Of a stretch of DNA of 64,000 nucleotides, positions 25,498-35,034 are shown in pieces. The translations under genes were made by a program, and so were the position numbers. Under the pieces are notes generated by a model, which made no database searches, was not told where the DNA came from, and saw only the letters and a list, made by a program, of their open reading frames with translations. This stretch comes from Acetobacteraceae bacterium. Its GTDB lineage: Bacteria > Pseudomonadota > Alphaproteobacteria > Acetobacterales > Acetobacteraceae. The number at the start of each line of letters is the position of its first letter. Positions within the stretch are counted from its first letter, which is position 1. Where the stretch lies: positions 1 through 64,000 of the forward strand of contig JAMXLO010000051.1 of NCBI GenBank assembly GCA_024280945.1. Reading direction: 5' to 3'.

Positions 25498-25893
25498 CTA
25501 CAGCTTCCCCACGCCGTGTCGGGCGCAATCCTCGTCCTGCTGCGCGGTGCCACCTCCAACGCCGCAAGCGCCCTCGATGACGTCGTTGCGGACGATCGGC
25601 ACAGCCCCCTGCCCCATAATCATGTGGCCGCCCTCCGCCGCAGCAATGCCAGCCGGGGTAGGATGGTTGGCCCGCTCGGACAACTCGCCACTCGGACGAG
25701 CAAACGCTGCTGACGCGACGGCCTTGCCTTGACTTCCGTATGCGCTTGCCCAGATCGCGTTGTCCATCCGTTGAAACGCAACCAACCGCCCGCCCGCATC
25801 GCAAACCGCGACACTGATCCGGATGTTGAGTTCACCCGCCTTCGCAATCGCTCCCGCGATGATGCGATTGGCCTCCTCCAGTTTGAGTGCCAT
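25498..25893 (-). CDS. GlcG/HbpS family protein
   Basis: Small haem-binding-protein-like (HbpS/GlcG) protein, 131 residues, starting MALKLEEANRII. Family blocks are VAVCDAGGRLVAFQRMD, SQGKAVASAAFARPS, and GAVPIVRNDVIEGACGVGGGT. These proteins often sit in catabolic operons as accessory factors without a known reaction. It is 10 nt after the D-aminoacylase gene and likely cotranscribed. Confidence 0.85.
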   Translation of the reverse strand: MALKLEEANRIIAGAIAKAGELNIRISVAVCDAGGRLVAFQRMDNAIWASAYGSQGKAVASAAFARPSGELSERANHPTPAGIAAAEGGHMIMGQGAVPIVRNDVIEGACGVGGGTAQQDEDCARHGVGKL

Positions 25894-25903
25894 TGCCTTC
25901 GCC

Positions 25904-27610
25904 TCAATTCGGATGGTTGGAGCGATAGTACGAATTGCGCAGGACCCTGCCGGGCAGCGCACCGCAATGCTTGCCATCCTCCAACAGGACCTGGCCGTTG
26001 ACCACAGTCATATGGATACCCTGGGCTGGCTCGCGGATGCGCATGGCCCCGGTGGGAAAATCGTGCACCACCTCGTGCGGCAGCGGGCGCACGGTGTCAG
26101 GATCAAAGACCACGATATCAGCCACCATGCCGGGTTGCAGCAGACCACGATCGTGCAGCCCGAAGATCGAAGCGGACTCGAAGGTCAGACGGCGTACTGC
26201 CGTTTCCAGCGACATGATCTTCCGCTCGCGAACCCACTCGCTGAGCAGCCGTGTGCTGAAGCCGAAGCCACTCTGGAACTGTACGTGCGCGCCACCGTCC
26301 GAAAGCCCGATCACCGCATTCGGATAGTTTAGGATCTTGGCAACCGCCTCGTCATCGACGTTGTTCTCGCCGTGCAGAAACGCGGTATCGAGGTTCTCCT
26401 CGACGACAAGATCGAGGAAAGCATCGATGACGCCCTTGCCCTGCGCCTTGGCGATCTCGCCGACCGTCTTTCCTTCCAGACCCTTGTTCTTTGGCAACAC
26501 TGCTTGCTGAACGGTCATATAGTCCCACCAGGTGCGGCAGATACCCGGCGGAAGCGTGTCCACCTTGAACTCGACGGCTTCGGCGTGCAGCTTCTTGCGG
26601 ACCTCCGGGTCACTGTAGGCACGCAGCTTCTCGTCGTCCGTCGCCAGCAGAATTGGGTGCCATGTCGGCAAACCACGGAAAGTCTGGGTATTGCGCATCG
26701 TGAAGAAGTCGGTGATGCGATTGGGTGTGCAGGTTGGATACGCCCGAATACCTTTGGCAAACGTCTCGTCGACATGCGCTATCTGCTCTTTCCACTCATT
26801 GGGCCGCCGCATCGACTGATTAAGGTTGTTGTAAACGAGCGGACGCCCGGTGGCTTCCGACAACCGGCTCATCAGACTGTTCTTCATCTCGGCGCCGTTG
26901 CCACCGCCGCTCTGAATCACACCAGTATTGAGCTCGCGAAGTACGTCGCACAGGGCAAACATTTCCTTCTCGTCGGCCCATAGTGCGGGAAGGTGCACGC
27001 CCTGAGGGTCATAATGTCCTTGGTTGCGCGAGACCGAAAACCCAAGCGCGCCGGCGCGCATGCCGTCACGCACAATGTCCTGCATGGCAGCGATCTCAGA
27101 GTCAGTTGCGGTGCGCTTTTGACATTCGTCGCCCATGACATAGTAGCGGACGGCGGTATGACCGATCAGATTGCCGACATTGACCCCGAGACTGCGATCA
27201 AGCTTTTCGATGTACTGCGGCACTGTTTCCCAGTCGAACTCGACTGTGCGCAGGACTTCCATCGGGATCGCTTCGACATAAGACAGGAACTCTGCCAGCC
27301 GTTCGGATTTCCCGGGATGAACAGGGGCAAGCGACAACGAACAATTGCCGAAGATCACCGTGGTGGCACCGTGATCGCATGAATAGGAGCATAGCGGATC
27401 CCAGGTGACCTGGGCATCGTAGTGGCAATGATTATCGATAAAGCCTGGAGCCACCACGGCGCCGTGTGCATCGATGGTCCGGTTCGCGGCTCCACTCAGT
27501 TTGCCCATTTCGGCGATCTTGCCGTCCTTCACTCCAACATCACCACGGAAGGCGGGCATACCGGAACCATCGACGATGCGGCCATTACGAATCAGCAGAT
27601 CATAGGTCAT
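25904..27610 (-). CDS. N-acyl-D-amino-acid deacylase family amidohydrolase
   Basis: Cytosolic zinc amidohydrolase, 568 residues, of the D-aminoacylase/dihydroorotase-like group. The N-terminal beta domain (YDLLIRNGRIVDGSG) leads to the metal motif PGFIDNHCHYDAQ (His61, His63). Later marks are GHTAVR, QSGGGNG, SDGGAHVQF (the catalytic Asp region) and the C-terminal PGMVADIVVFD. It lies downstream of a dipeptide-type ABC importer, suggesting that the imported compound is an N-acyl amino acid, peptide or other cyclic/linear amide. Confidence 0.88.
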   Translation of the reverse strand: MTYDLLIRNGRIVDGSGMPAFRGDVGVKDGKIAEMGKLSGAANRTIDAHGAVVAPGFIDNHCHYDAQVTWDPLCSYSCDHGATTVIFGNCSLSLAPVHPGKSERLAEFLSYVEAIPMEVLRTVEFDWETVPQYIEKLDRSLGVNVGNLIGHTAVRYYVMGDECQKRTATDSEIAAMQDIVRDGMRAGALGFSVSRNQGHYDPQGVHLPALWADEKEMFALCDVLRELNTGVIQSGGGNGAEMKNSLMSRLSEATGRPLVYNNLNQSMRRPNEWKEQIAHVDETFAKGIRAYPTCTPNRITDFFTMRNTQTFRGLPTWHPILLATDDEKLRAYSDPEVRKKLHAEAVEFKVDTLPPGICRTWWDYMTVQQAVLPKNKGLEGKTVGEIAKAQGKGVIDAFLDLVVEENLDTAFLHGENNVDDEAVAKILNYPNAVIGLSDGGAHVQFQSGFGFSTRLLSEWVRERKIMSLETAVRRLTFESASIFGLHDRGLLQPGMVADIVVFDPDTVRPLPHEVVHDFPTGAMRIREPAQGIHMTVVNGQVLLEDGKHCGALPGRVLRNSYYRSNHPN

Positions 27611-27737
27611 CGGCTTGGTCTCCTCCCTCGAGCCGTTTCCTCAAATTGGCGTTTCCGGCACAAGGTAGCGCCCCCAGGTGGTTTTGCCTACTCTGGGCCA
27701 CGTGACCGGAATGTCTCGATCCGAGAGCGACCTCAGT

Positions 27738-28709
27738 TCAGCCGTAGAGGTGGCACGCCACACTATGGCCGGGCGCAATCTCCTTCCGCACCGGCATCTC
27801 CTGGCTGCAACGCGGCATAGCCCGTGGGCAGCGCGTGTGGAAGCGACAGCCAGCCGGCGGCGCAAGCGCACTGGGAACCTCCCCAGTAATCGTCAGCCGC
27901 ACTTGCGGGTCGTCGGGATGCGCCGGCAGCGCCGCAACCAGCAATGCCTGTGTATACGGGTGCGATGGATGCGCGCAAAGCTCCGTTGCCTCCGCCAGTT
28001 CCACCAGTTGACCGAGATACATCACAGCAATCCGGTGGCTGATATGCGCAACGCCGGCCAGGTCGTGACCGATGAACAGATAACTGACGCCGAGCGTCGC
28101 CTGCAGACGTTCCAATTGGTTCATGATCTGCGCACGGATTGACACATCGAGTGCGGACACCGGCTCATCCAGCACGATCAGCTGCGTATCGGTCACCAAC
28201 GCCCGAGCGATTGCAATGCGCTGACGCTGACCGCCACTGAACTCATGCGGGAACAAGTCAGCGACATCCGGCTGCATTCCCACCAGTTGCAGCACTTCGA
28301 TCACTCGCTCTCGGATTTGGGCGCGTGACAGGTCAGTATGGATCTCCAGCGGCTCGGCGATGATGTCGCGCACCCGCATGCGGGGGCTGAGTGAGCTGTA
28401 CGGATCCTGAAACACCACCTGGACCGCCCGGCGATAGCGCATCAGTTCGTCGCCACGCAGCTCGACGACGTTCTCGCCGCCGAAGAGAATACTGCCCGCT
28501 GTTGGCTTCTCCTGCAGCAGAATCAGCTTGGCGGTTGTTGTCTTCCCACAGCCAGACTCTCCGATCAGGCCGAGCGTTTCGCCTGGCATGATGGCAAAGT
28601 CAACCGTTTCGACCGCCTTCACACTCCCCACGCGACGGTGCAGGAACCCGCCGGTGCTGACGGGGAAGTATTTCTTCAGTCCCTGCACCTCAAGCACTGG
28701 TGCGGTCAT
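27738..28709 (-). CDS. Dipeptide/oligopeptide-type ABC transporter ATP-binding protein (DppF/OppF)
   Basis: Second ATPase of the importer, 323 residues. Walker [10 protein letters not shown], signature FSGGQRQRI, Walker [13 protein letters not shown], and the C-terminal OppF Cys-rich motif [18 protein letters not shown]. Its start overlaps the previous ATPase gene by 20 nt. A 127-nt gap separates it from the amidohydrolase gene. Confidence 0.93.
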   Translation of the reverse strand: MTAPVLEVQGLKKYFPVSTGGFLHRRVGSVKAVETVDFAIMPGETLGLIGESGCGKTTTAKLILLQEKPTAGSILFGGENVVELRGDELMRYRRAVQVVFQDPYSSLSPRMRVRDIIAEPLEIHTDLSRAQIRERVIEVLQLVGMQPDVADLFPHEFSGGQRQRIAIARALVTDTQLIVLDEPVSALDVSIRAQIMNQLERLQATLGVSYLFIGHDLAGVAHISHRIAVMYLGQLVELAEATELCAHPSHPYTQALLVAALPAHPDDPQVRLTITGEVPSALAPPAGCRFHTRCPRAMPRCSQEMPVRKEIAPGHSVACHLYG

Positions 28710-29694
28710 ATTCTTTCCTTGCAGGTTCGGCCGCGGCCCGCCAGCAACTCACCGTCCATCCGTCGTCGAATCCCTCCTCAGGCGGCTCTTCGGTTGAGCA
28801 GCGTGGCACCGCATCGGGGCAGCGCGGATGAAATGCGCAGCCAGAAGGCAGACGAGCGAGGTTGGGCGGCTGACCCGGGATCGCGTACAGCGGCTCCTTA
28901 CTGCCAAGTCTTGTAATCGAACCGAGCAGCGCGCGTGTATATGGATGCCTGGCGCCATTGAACAGGTTCCGCACTGACCCGTGCTCGACAATCTTGCCGG
29001 CATACATCACCGCCATGCGGTCGCACATACGTGCGACTATACCGAGGTTATGGGTAACGAAGATGATTGCTACACCAGTATCGCGCTGGATGTCCTTCAG
29101 CAGGTCGAGATACTGTGCCTGGATGGTGACGTCGAGATTGGTCGTGGGTTCGTCTGCGATGATCAGCTTCGGCCCACCGGCGAGCGCAATGGCACCAACG
29201 ATGCGTTGGCGCATCCCGCCGCTCATTTGATGCGGATAGTCGCGCATGCGTTGGGCGGGTGACGGAATGCGCACGGCAGCGAGCAGATCCTGCACGCGCC
29301 GACGCAGCGTGCGGCCACGCATCGCCTGATGATAGTAGGCCGGCTCGGCAACCTGGCGATAGATGCTGAACAGCGGATTGAGCGAGGCCATCGGATCCTG
29401 CAGAATCATCGCGATCGAACGGCCGCGGATGCGGCGCATCTCACGTGACGTCTTCTCGGTCAGTTCCTGGCCCCCAAAGGTGATGCGGCCTCCGGCGATG
29501 CGAGCGGCGGTCGGCAGCAGGCCGACAATGGAAAGGCAGGTCGTCGTCTTGCCGCAACCCGACTCACCAATCAGCCCAAGGGTCTCACCTTCATTCAAGG
29601 TAAAGCTGATGCCGTCCACGGCCTTCACAATGCGCGTGCCCCCGAATGACGTGAAGTGCGTGCGAAGACCAGAGACTTCGAGGAGTGGCGTCAT
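28690..29694 (-). CDS. Dipeptide/oligopeptide-type ABC transporter ATP-binding protein (DppD/OppD)
   Basis: First ATPase of the importer, 334 residues from 29694 (MTPLLEVSGLRTHF). Walker [10 protein letters not shown], signature MSGGMRQRI, Walker B LIIADEPTTNLD, and the C-terminal motif PSGCAFHPRCPDAVPRC. The open frame extends upstream into the permease end but the added residues do not fit the family. It lies 17 nt after the permease gene. Confidence 0.93.
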   Translation of the reverse strand: MTPLLEVSGLRTHFTSFGGTRIVKAVDGISFTLNEGETLGLIGESGCGKTTTCLSIVGLLPTAARIAGGRITFGGQELTEKTSREMRRIRGRSIAMILQDPMASLNPLFSIYRQVAEPAYYHQAMRGRTLRRRVQDLLAAVRIPSPAQRMRDYPHQMSGGMRQRIVGAIALAGGPKLIIADEPTTNLDVTIQAQYLDLLKDIQRDTGVAIIFVTHNLGIVARMCDRMAVMYAGKIVEHGSVRNLFNGARHPYTRALLGSITRLGSKEPLYAIPGQPPNLARLPSGCAFHPRCPDAVPRCSTEEPPEEGFDDGWTVSCWRAAAEPARKEYDRTSA

Positions 29695-29711
29695 TGTCCT
29701 CTTCGATCCGA

Positions 29712-30593
29712 TTACAGGTTTCGTTGCTGCGGATCGAGCCGGATGCGCAGCCAATCGCCGAACAACTGGGTGGCGAGGACGACCAGCAGAATCCCAAGGC
29801 CCGGGAAGATCGTCAGCCACCAGTCGCCGACCATCAGCATGGAACGCCCGTCAGCCAACATCGAACCCCACGCCGGCTGGGGCGGTGGTACGCCGACACC
29901 GAGAAAACTCAACGAGGCTTCAGCGATGATCACCACTCCAATCGTCAGGCTTGCCAATACCATTGTCGAATTCATGACATTGGGCAGGATGTGGCGCAGG
30001 ATCACACGTGTACTGCTGGCCCCGGCAATCTCGGCCAACTTCACGAACTCGCGCTCTCGCAGACTCAGGACTTCGCCGCGAATTACCCGAGCATAGCGTG
30101 TCCAGTAGACGCAACCAAGGATAATGATGATATTCCACATGTTTGGGCCGACCATCGTCGCTAGGAAGATCGCGAAGACGATTGCCGGGAGGGCCAGCCA
30201 GGCATCGGTAATCCGCATGATGAGTTGATCGACCCAGCCGCCGAGATAGCCGGACAGCATGCCAAGCAAGGTGCCGATACTGCCAGCCACCATCGTGCCC
30301 ATGACACCGACGATGAGTGACACGCGTGCGCCAAAGATGAGCCGGCTTAGAACGTCGCGCGCCTGGTAGTCTGTGCCGAGCAGCGCGCGCGTGCTGCCAC
30401 CGACAGACCAGAACGGCGGCTCGAATATCTTCGCGCCAGGGATTGGCTCTGTCGGATCGTACGGCGCGATCACGTTGGCAGATGTTGCGATCAGCACAAA
30501 CGGCACCAGGATCGCAAGCGGCAGCACCGGCAGGTCACGGCCAAGGCGTAGCCGATTGAGTAGTGGGTAGGCTGACTGAAGCGTGATTGACAT
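29712..30593 (-). CDS. Dipeptide-type ABC transporter permease (DppC/OppC)
   Basis: Inner-membrane permease, 293 residues, with the OppC-type N-terminal span (VLPLAILVPFVLIATSANVIAPYDPTEP) and the core GTDYQARDVLSRLIFGARVS. The EAA-type loop is in REREFVKLAEIAGASSTRVI. It lies 6 nt after the DppB-type gene. Confidence 0.93.
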   Translation of the reverse strand: MSITLQSAYPLLNRLRLGRDLPVLPLAILVPFVLIATSANVIAPYDPTEPIPGAKIFEPPFWSVGGSTRALLGTDYQARDVLSRLIFGARVSLIVGVMGTMVAGSIGTLLGMLSGYLGGWVDQLIMRITDAWLALPAIVFAIFLATMVGPNMWNIIIILGCVYWTRYARVIRGEVLSLREREFVKLAEIAGASSTRVILRHILPNVMNSTMVLASLTIGVVIIAEASLSFLGVGVPPPQPAWGSMLADGRSMLMVGDWWLTIFPGLGILLVVLATQLFGDWLRIRLDPQQRNL

Positions 30594-30599
30594 GCTTTG

Positions 30600-31520
30600 C
30601 TACCTGGTTAGCCGAATGCGCGGGTCGATGTAGGCGTAAAGGATATCGACCAGCAGATTGATGACCACGATCATCACGCCGGCTTCCATCACGATACCCT
30701 GGACCAGGGGAAAGTCACGCTGGAAAATGCCCTCGTAGAGCAGCCGGCCGATGCCGGGCCACGCGAAGATCACTTCTATGATCACCGCGGCATTCAGCAT
30801 GATCACGAGGTTTATGCCCGCCAGTGTCAACACAGGAATCAGCGCGTTCTTGAATGCATGCACAGCGATGACGGCAAACGCGGGAAGACCCTTCAGACGC
30901 GCCAGCTTGATGTATTCGCTGCGTAGAACCTCCAGCATGCTGGACCGTGTCAACCGCAGCAGCGACGCCGCAAAGTACCAGCCAAGTGCAACGGCCGGCA
31001 TGATCAGGTTGCGCCAGCCGCCCTGTCCGCTGGTAGGCAACCAGCCGAGCCAGACAGAAAATATCAGGATCATTACCAGCCCGAGCCAGAAGCCAGGGAC
31101 CGAGAGACCAAGCAGAGCGACGGTCTTTCCGACATGGTCCCACACGCTGTTGACCCGTACCGCGGATATGATGCCAGTGGGGATTCCAATCAGAAACGAT
31201 ATCAACGTCGCGGCCAACGCCAGTTCCAGCGAATTGGGCAGGCGTTGGAAATACAACGTGCTGACGGGCATCTCGTAGTTGAACGACTGTCCAAGTTCAC
31301 CTGTGAGGACGTTCTTGACAAAGGCCGCGTACTGCACCGGCAACGGCCGGTCGAGACCCCAGTCCTTGCGGATCACGGCGAGATCTTCCTCTTGAGCGCC
31401 AGGTTCCGCCAGCAGGGTCACCGGATCACCGGTAAGGCGGACCACCAGGAAGATCGTCAGACTCAGGATGAACAGTGTAGCGATGGCATAAAGCGTTCGC
31501 CGCACGATAAACTGACCCAT
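30600..31520 (-). CDS. Dipeptide-type ABC transporter permease (DppB/OppB)
   Basis: Inner-membrane permease, 306 residues, six spans. N-terminal FIVRRTLYAIATLFILSLTI, the DppB block LGLDRPLPVQYAAFV (here WGLDRPLPVQYAAF), and the coupling loop RSSMLEVLRSEYIKLARLKG are present. It follows the binding-protein gene by 12 nt. Confidence 0.93.
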   Translation of the reverse strand: MGQFIVRRTLYAIATLFILSLTIFLVVRLTGDPVTLLAEPGAQEEDLAVIRKDWGLDRPLPVQYAAFVKNVLTGELGQSFNYEMPVSTLYFQRLPNSLELALAATLISFLIGIPTGIISAVRVNSVWDHVGKTVALLGLSVPGFWLGLVMILIFSVWLGWLPTSGQGGWRNLIMPAVALGWYFAASLLRLTRSSMLEVLRSEYIKLARLKGLPAFAVIAVHAFKNALIPVLTLAGINLVIMLNAAVIIEVIFAWPGIGRLLYEGIFQRDFPLVQGIVMEAGVMIVVINLLVDILYAYIDPRIRLTR

Positions 31521-31532
31521 AACGACCTCCTG

Positions 31533-33125
31533 CTAGACCAGCCGAATATCCTCCCAGGGATAGCAGTATCCCGTCGTTATAGTCGGGAACACATCCCGCC
31601 AATTGTTCGCTGCCACACGTGGGCCGATCGCATTGACAAAGGCGTGCCGGAATACCGGAACGAAGTAATACTCCTCAAGCATCGTTCTCTGAATCTGCTC
31701 GGCCAACTGTTTGCGCTCGTTCCTATCGTAGGAAGCGAGGTATTTCTCAAACATGTCGTCGAGCGCCTTCACACAGAAGAAGTCCTTGGCGTTGAAGCCA
31801 CCGCACTTGAAGTGCGAGTCGTACCAGTTTGACCACGTGCCGCCGATGCGGGTTGCCGAAAAGAGGATCTGCACGCCTGGCCATTCCTTGAGGCCCCCCT
31901 GGAGTCGCTTCAGGAAGACGCCACGTTCCATCACCTGCAGTTTCGATTTGATGCCGATTGCCTGCAGCTGCGAGACGATGCGCTCACCCCGCGAATAGTA
32001 GTTTGGCGTCGGCGTGACCCAATCAACGCTGAAGCCATTGGGAAAACCAGCCTCCGCCATCAACTGCCTGGCTTTGGCGATATCGTGCGGCCATTTTGGC
32101 CACTCCATCCCATACTCGACGTCGTTGTTGATCCAGTTGCCGTCGACCACGCCCATGCCACCGCATTCGGCATTGTTGATCGCGTCGCGGTCGACCGCCA
32201 GGCTGATCGCCTGTCGGACGCGCTTGTCGTGGAACGGGCTGGATGGGTTCTGGAAGCCAGGGAATTCAAGCCACCAATTGCCGGACACCACCGGTGCCAG
32301 ACGAAGCTTTGGATTGTTCTTCACCCGATCGATCAGTTCGCCTGGAACAAAGTAAATGATATCGGCTTCGCCGCGCTCGAGCATAGCCACGCGCGTCGCT
32401 GCCTCTGGAATGCTCACCATGGTCAACTGCTTGATGCCGACCGGTCGGTAATAGTCGGCGAACGCCTCGAACTCGAGCTTCACTCCGGGCTCCTGCGACA
32501 CGAGTCGGTAGGGACCTGCACCGATCGGTTTCTGGAGAAAACCTGCCGAGCCAACCTGTTGGTGGTACTTCGCCGGCACAACCCAGCCGGCGCCGCAGAC
32601 ATTTGCCGTGCCCAGCAGAATGGGGAAATCGAGGAACGGGTCCTTGAACTGGAAGCGGACCGTCTTGTCGTCCACAACCTCCACAGCCTTCGTCTGCTCG
32701 CGCAGCACCTCGCCCCAGGCGCCGCGATAATGTTCGTAGCTCCATTTCACGTCGGCCGGCGTGACGGGTGATCCGTCATGAAACTTTGTGCCTGGACGGA
32801 GCCAGAACGTCGCGCTCCTGGCGTCCTCGGCGAACTCGAAACGTTCGGCCAGCGCGGCATGGTCGTAGAGCTGATCACGGAAGTTCTTGATCAGGCCATC
32901 GTGCAGCGCCATCAGGAAATTGTCCGGGCTGGCAGTGCCGTCGTGCTGCTGCGGATCGAGCCAGCGCGCCGCAATATTCGTGTGCCACGCGAGCGTGAGT
33001 TTCCCTTGCGGTGCAGCGGAAACGCCGGGTACACCCGCCGCCAATCCCGCCAACGACGCCGCCCCGGTAAGGACGCTGCGCCTGCCCAGAGCCATTCGGT
33101 TCGAGTGACCGTCATCCGGCTGCAT
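31533..33125 (-). CDS. Dipeptide-type ABC transporter substrate-binding protein
   Basis: Periplasmic binding protein of the SBP_bac_5 family, 530 residues. The start at 33125 is chosen from a GGGAGGC ribosome site; a twin-arginine type signal (ALGRRSVLTGAASLAGLAAGV) follows. Typical blocks: FEFAEDARSATFWLRPGTKFHDGSPVTP (the family heart), VRQAISLAVDRDAI, and the C-terminal dipeptide-binding fold. It heads a seven-gene operon (binding protein, two permeases, two ATPases, amidohydrolase, HbpS-like). Confidence 0.92.
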   Translation of the reverse strand: MQPDDGHSNRMALGRRSVLTGAASLAGLAAGVPGVSAAPQGKLTLAWHTNIAARWLDPQQHDGTASPDNFLMALHDGLIKNFRDQLYDHAALAERFEFAEDARSATFWLRPGTKFHDGSPVTPADVKWSYEHYRGAWGEVLREQTKAVEVVDDKTVRFQFKDPFLDFPILLGTANVCGAGWVVPAKYHQQVGSAGFLQKPIGAGPYRLVSQEPGVKLEFEAFADYYRPVGIKQLTMVSIPEAATRVAMLERGEADIIYFVPGELIDRVKNNPKLRLAPVVSGNWWLEFPGFQNPSSPFHDKRVRQAISLAVDRDAINNAECGGMGVVDGNWINNDVEYGMEWPKWPHDIAKARQLMAEAGFPNGFSVDWVTPTPNYYSRGERIVSQLQAIGIKSKLQVMERGVFLKRLQGGLKEWPGVQILFSATRIGGTWSNWYDSHFKCGGFNAKDFFCVKALDDMFEKYLASYDRNERKQLAEQIQRTMLEEYYFVPVFRHAFVNAIGPRVAANNWRDVFPTITTGYCYPWEDIRLV

Positions 33126-33558
33126 TGATGCCTCCCAGTGGCCACGCAGGTTCATTGCCTGCGCGTTGTTACTGCCTCCACGACTTGGTCGCGCGGCGAC
33201 CTTCAGTCGCGGCGCGATCGGTCCCTTATGAGATCATGCACAGGCTCTCCCCTTTCGGCCGGTTCAAACCGGGCCGGTTGCTTTCGTTCAGGATCCGGCC
33301 ACCCGTAGTGGCGAGTCCCGAGAGGCTGGTCGAGAACCCGCCGCGAGAGTGCAGTTACCATCTTGCCGGAAAATATTTGGCTTGGCGACTCAAATGCCGG
33401 CGCTTGCGCCACTCCTGGGAATTTGCCCTTCCGTAAGACACGCGTCGGCTGACATCGGCTCCGGCACCGCGGAAATCTTCGTGACGGCGGCAGGGCAAAT
33501 GGCTTAGCGTGATCGCAGTAGCCGACAGCTATTCAAGTCGCACCAAGGAGGGGAAACC
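33126..33558. promoter_or_regulatory. Divergent control region between the importer operon and the flavin oxidase gene
   Basis: 433 nt between genes read in opposite directions, so it must hold promoters for both. A small inverted repeat (GGCCGGTT...AACCGGGCC) lies at 33262-33279. No regulator gene or coding sequence is convincing here. The ribosome site AAGGAGGGG for the rightward gene is at 33545-33553. Confidence 0.4.
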
Positions 33559-34950
33559 GTGACAACCGCAGCCACGACGTTGTTCGGCGCAGATACCACT
33601 CTGAGCGATGCGCATATCGAAGCCTTCCGCAGCAGCCTGCGTGGTGAGCTGATCCTACGCGACAGTGCAGGCTATGAGACCGCTCGGCGCGTTTGGAATG
33701 GCAACATTGATCGCCGCCCGGCACTGATTGTGCGCTGCACCGGTACGGCCGATGTGCAGCACGCCGTCAATTTCGCCCGCACACGCGAGTTGCTCCTCTC
33801 GTTGCGCTGCGGTGGTCACAGCGCACCGGGCTATGGCACGAATGACGGCGGCATGGTCATCGACATGTCGCTGATGAAGGGCATCCGTGTGGATCCCGGA
33901 AGCCGCACGGTGGCCGCGCAAGGTGGCGTGCAGTGGCGTGAATTTGACCATGAGACACAGGCCTTCGGCCTGGCGACGACAGGCGGGACGGTTTCAAACA
34001 CTGGGATCGCCGGCTTGACGCTTGGCGGCGGTCTGGGATGGCTGATGGGAAAGCACGGGCTGACGATCGACAACCTTATCTCCGCCGACGTGGTAACCGC
34101 GGATGGGCAATTGCGGACTGCGAGCGCCACGGAAAACCCCGATCTGTTCTGGGCCCTGCGCGGTGGCGGCGGCAACTTCGGCGCCGTCACGTCGCTGCAG
34201 TATCGCCTATATCCGATCACTGAGACGTTGAGCGGCCTGGTCATTTACCCGCTGGATCAGGGGCGCGATGTGATGCGGTTCTACCGCGACTTCTGCGCGA
34301 CCCTGCCCGACGAGGCCGAGGCATTCGCCGCGATGCTGACGCATGATGGGCAGCCGGTGGTCGCAATGGCACTGGGGTACAACGGGTCGCCGGAGATGGG
34401 AGAGAAGGTCCTGGCGCCGGCACGGCAGTTCGGAAAGCCGATAGCTGATCTGGTGGGACCGATGGCATACGGTGCGCGCCAGACGATGCTCGATGACCCC
34501 CTGGCCAAGCACGGGCTGCACCGTTACTGGCGTTCGGCCTTCGTGGACCAACTGTCGGACGGTCTGATCGACGAGATGCTGAAGGGGGCGGCGGGGTTCA
34601 GTTCGCCGCTGAGCCTGATGGGCGTATTCTATATTCATGGCGCCGCCGCCCGCGTCCCGGCCGACGCGACAGCTTTCTCTGCGCGCCGGCCGACCTGGGA
34701 CTTCGACATCATCGGGCAATGGAGCGAGGCAGCGGAATCCAATGGTCACATCGACTGGGTACGCACGCTGTGGTCCCGGGCCGAACCAGAACTGCTGGGT
34801 ACCGTCTATATCAACCATATGATGGGTGATGACCGCCCAGAGCGCGTGCGTGCCTCGTATGGCGAAAACTACGCCCGGCTGCGCGAAGTGAAGTCGGTGT
34901 ACGATCCGATGAACCTGTTCCGGGTCAACGCGAACATCGCACCGACCTAA
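33559..34950 (+). CDS. BBE-type FAD-dependent oxidase (berberine-bridge/6-hydroxynicotine oxidase family)
   Basis: Flavoprotein oxidase of the PCMH/BBE family, 463 residues from a GTG start with a strong ribosome site. The FAD-binding part holds RCGGHSAPGYG, where His87 is the expected 8-alpha-histidyl FAD link, and AGLTLGGGLGWLMGKHGL. The position of the second covalent link (Cys in GTCxxVG) is Val145 in GGTVSNTG, so only mono-covalent FAD is expected. The C-terminal YDPMNLFRVNANIAP closes the BBE domain. The substrate could be an amine, alcohol or sugar. No signal peptide. Confidence 0.9.
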   Translation: MTTAATTLFGADTTLSDAHIEAFRSSLRGELILRDSAGYETARRVWNGNIDRRPALIVRCTGTADVQHAVNFARTRELLLSLRCGGHSAPGYGTNDGGMVIDMSLMKGIRVDPGSRTVAAQGGVQWREFDHETQAFGLATTGGTVSNTGIAGLTLGGGLGWLMGKHGLTIDNLISADVVTADGQLRTASATENPDLFWALRGGGGNFGAVTSLQYRLYPITETLSGLVIYPLDQGRDVMRFYRDFCATLPDEAEAFAAMLTHDGQPVVAMALGYNGSPEMGEKVLAPARQFGKPIADLVGPMAYGARQTMLDDPLAKHGLHRYWRSAFVDQLSDGLIDEMLKGAAGFSSPLSLMGVFYIHGAAARVPADATAFSARRPTWDFDIIGQWSEAAESNGHIDWVRTLWSRAEPELLGTVYINHMMGDDRPERVRASYGENYARLREVKSVYDPMNLFRVNANIAPT

Positions 34951-35034
34951 CGCCACGTCGCATCGCGGGCGCCAGGTTGGCAGGCACCCGCCATTGATGG
35001 TCAGATAGCGATCGCGCGCAGATGAGGACGTGCC

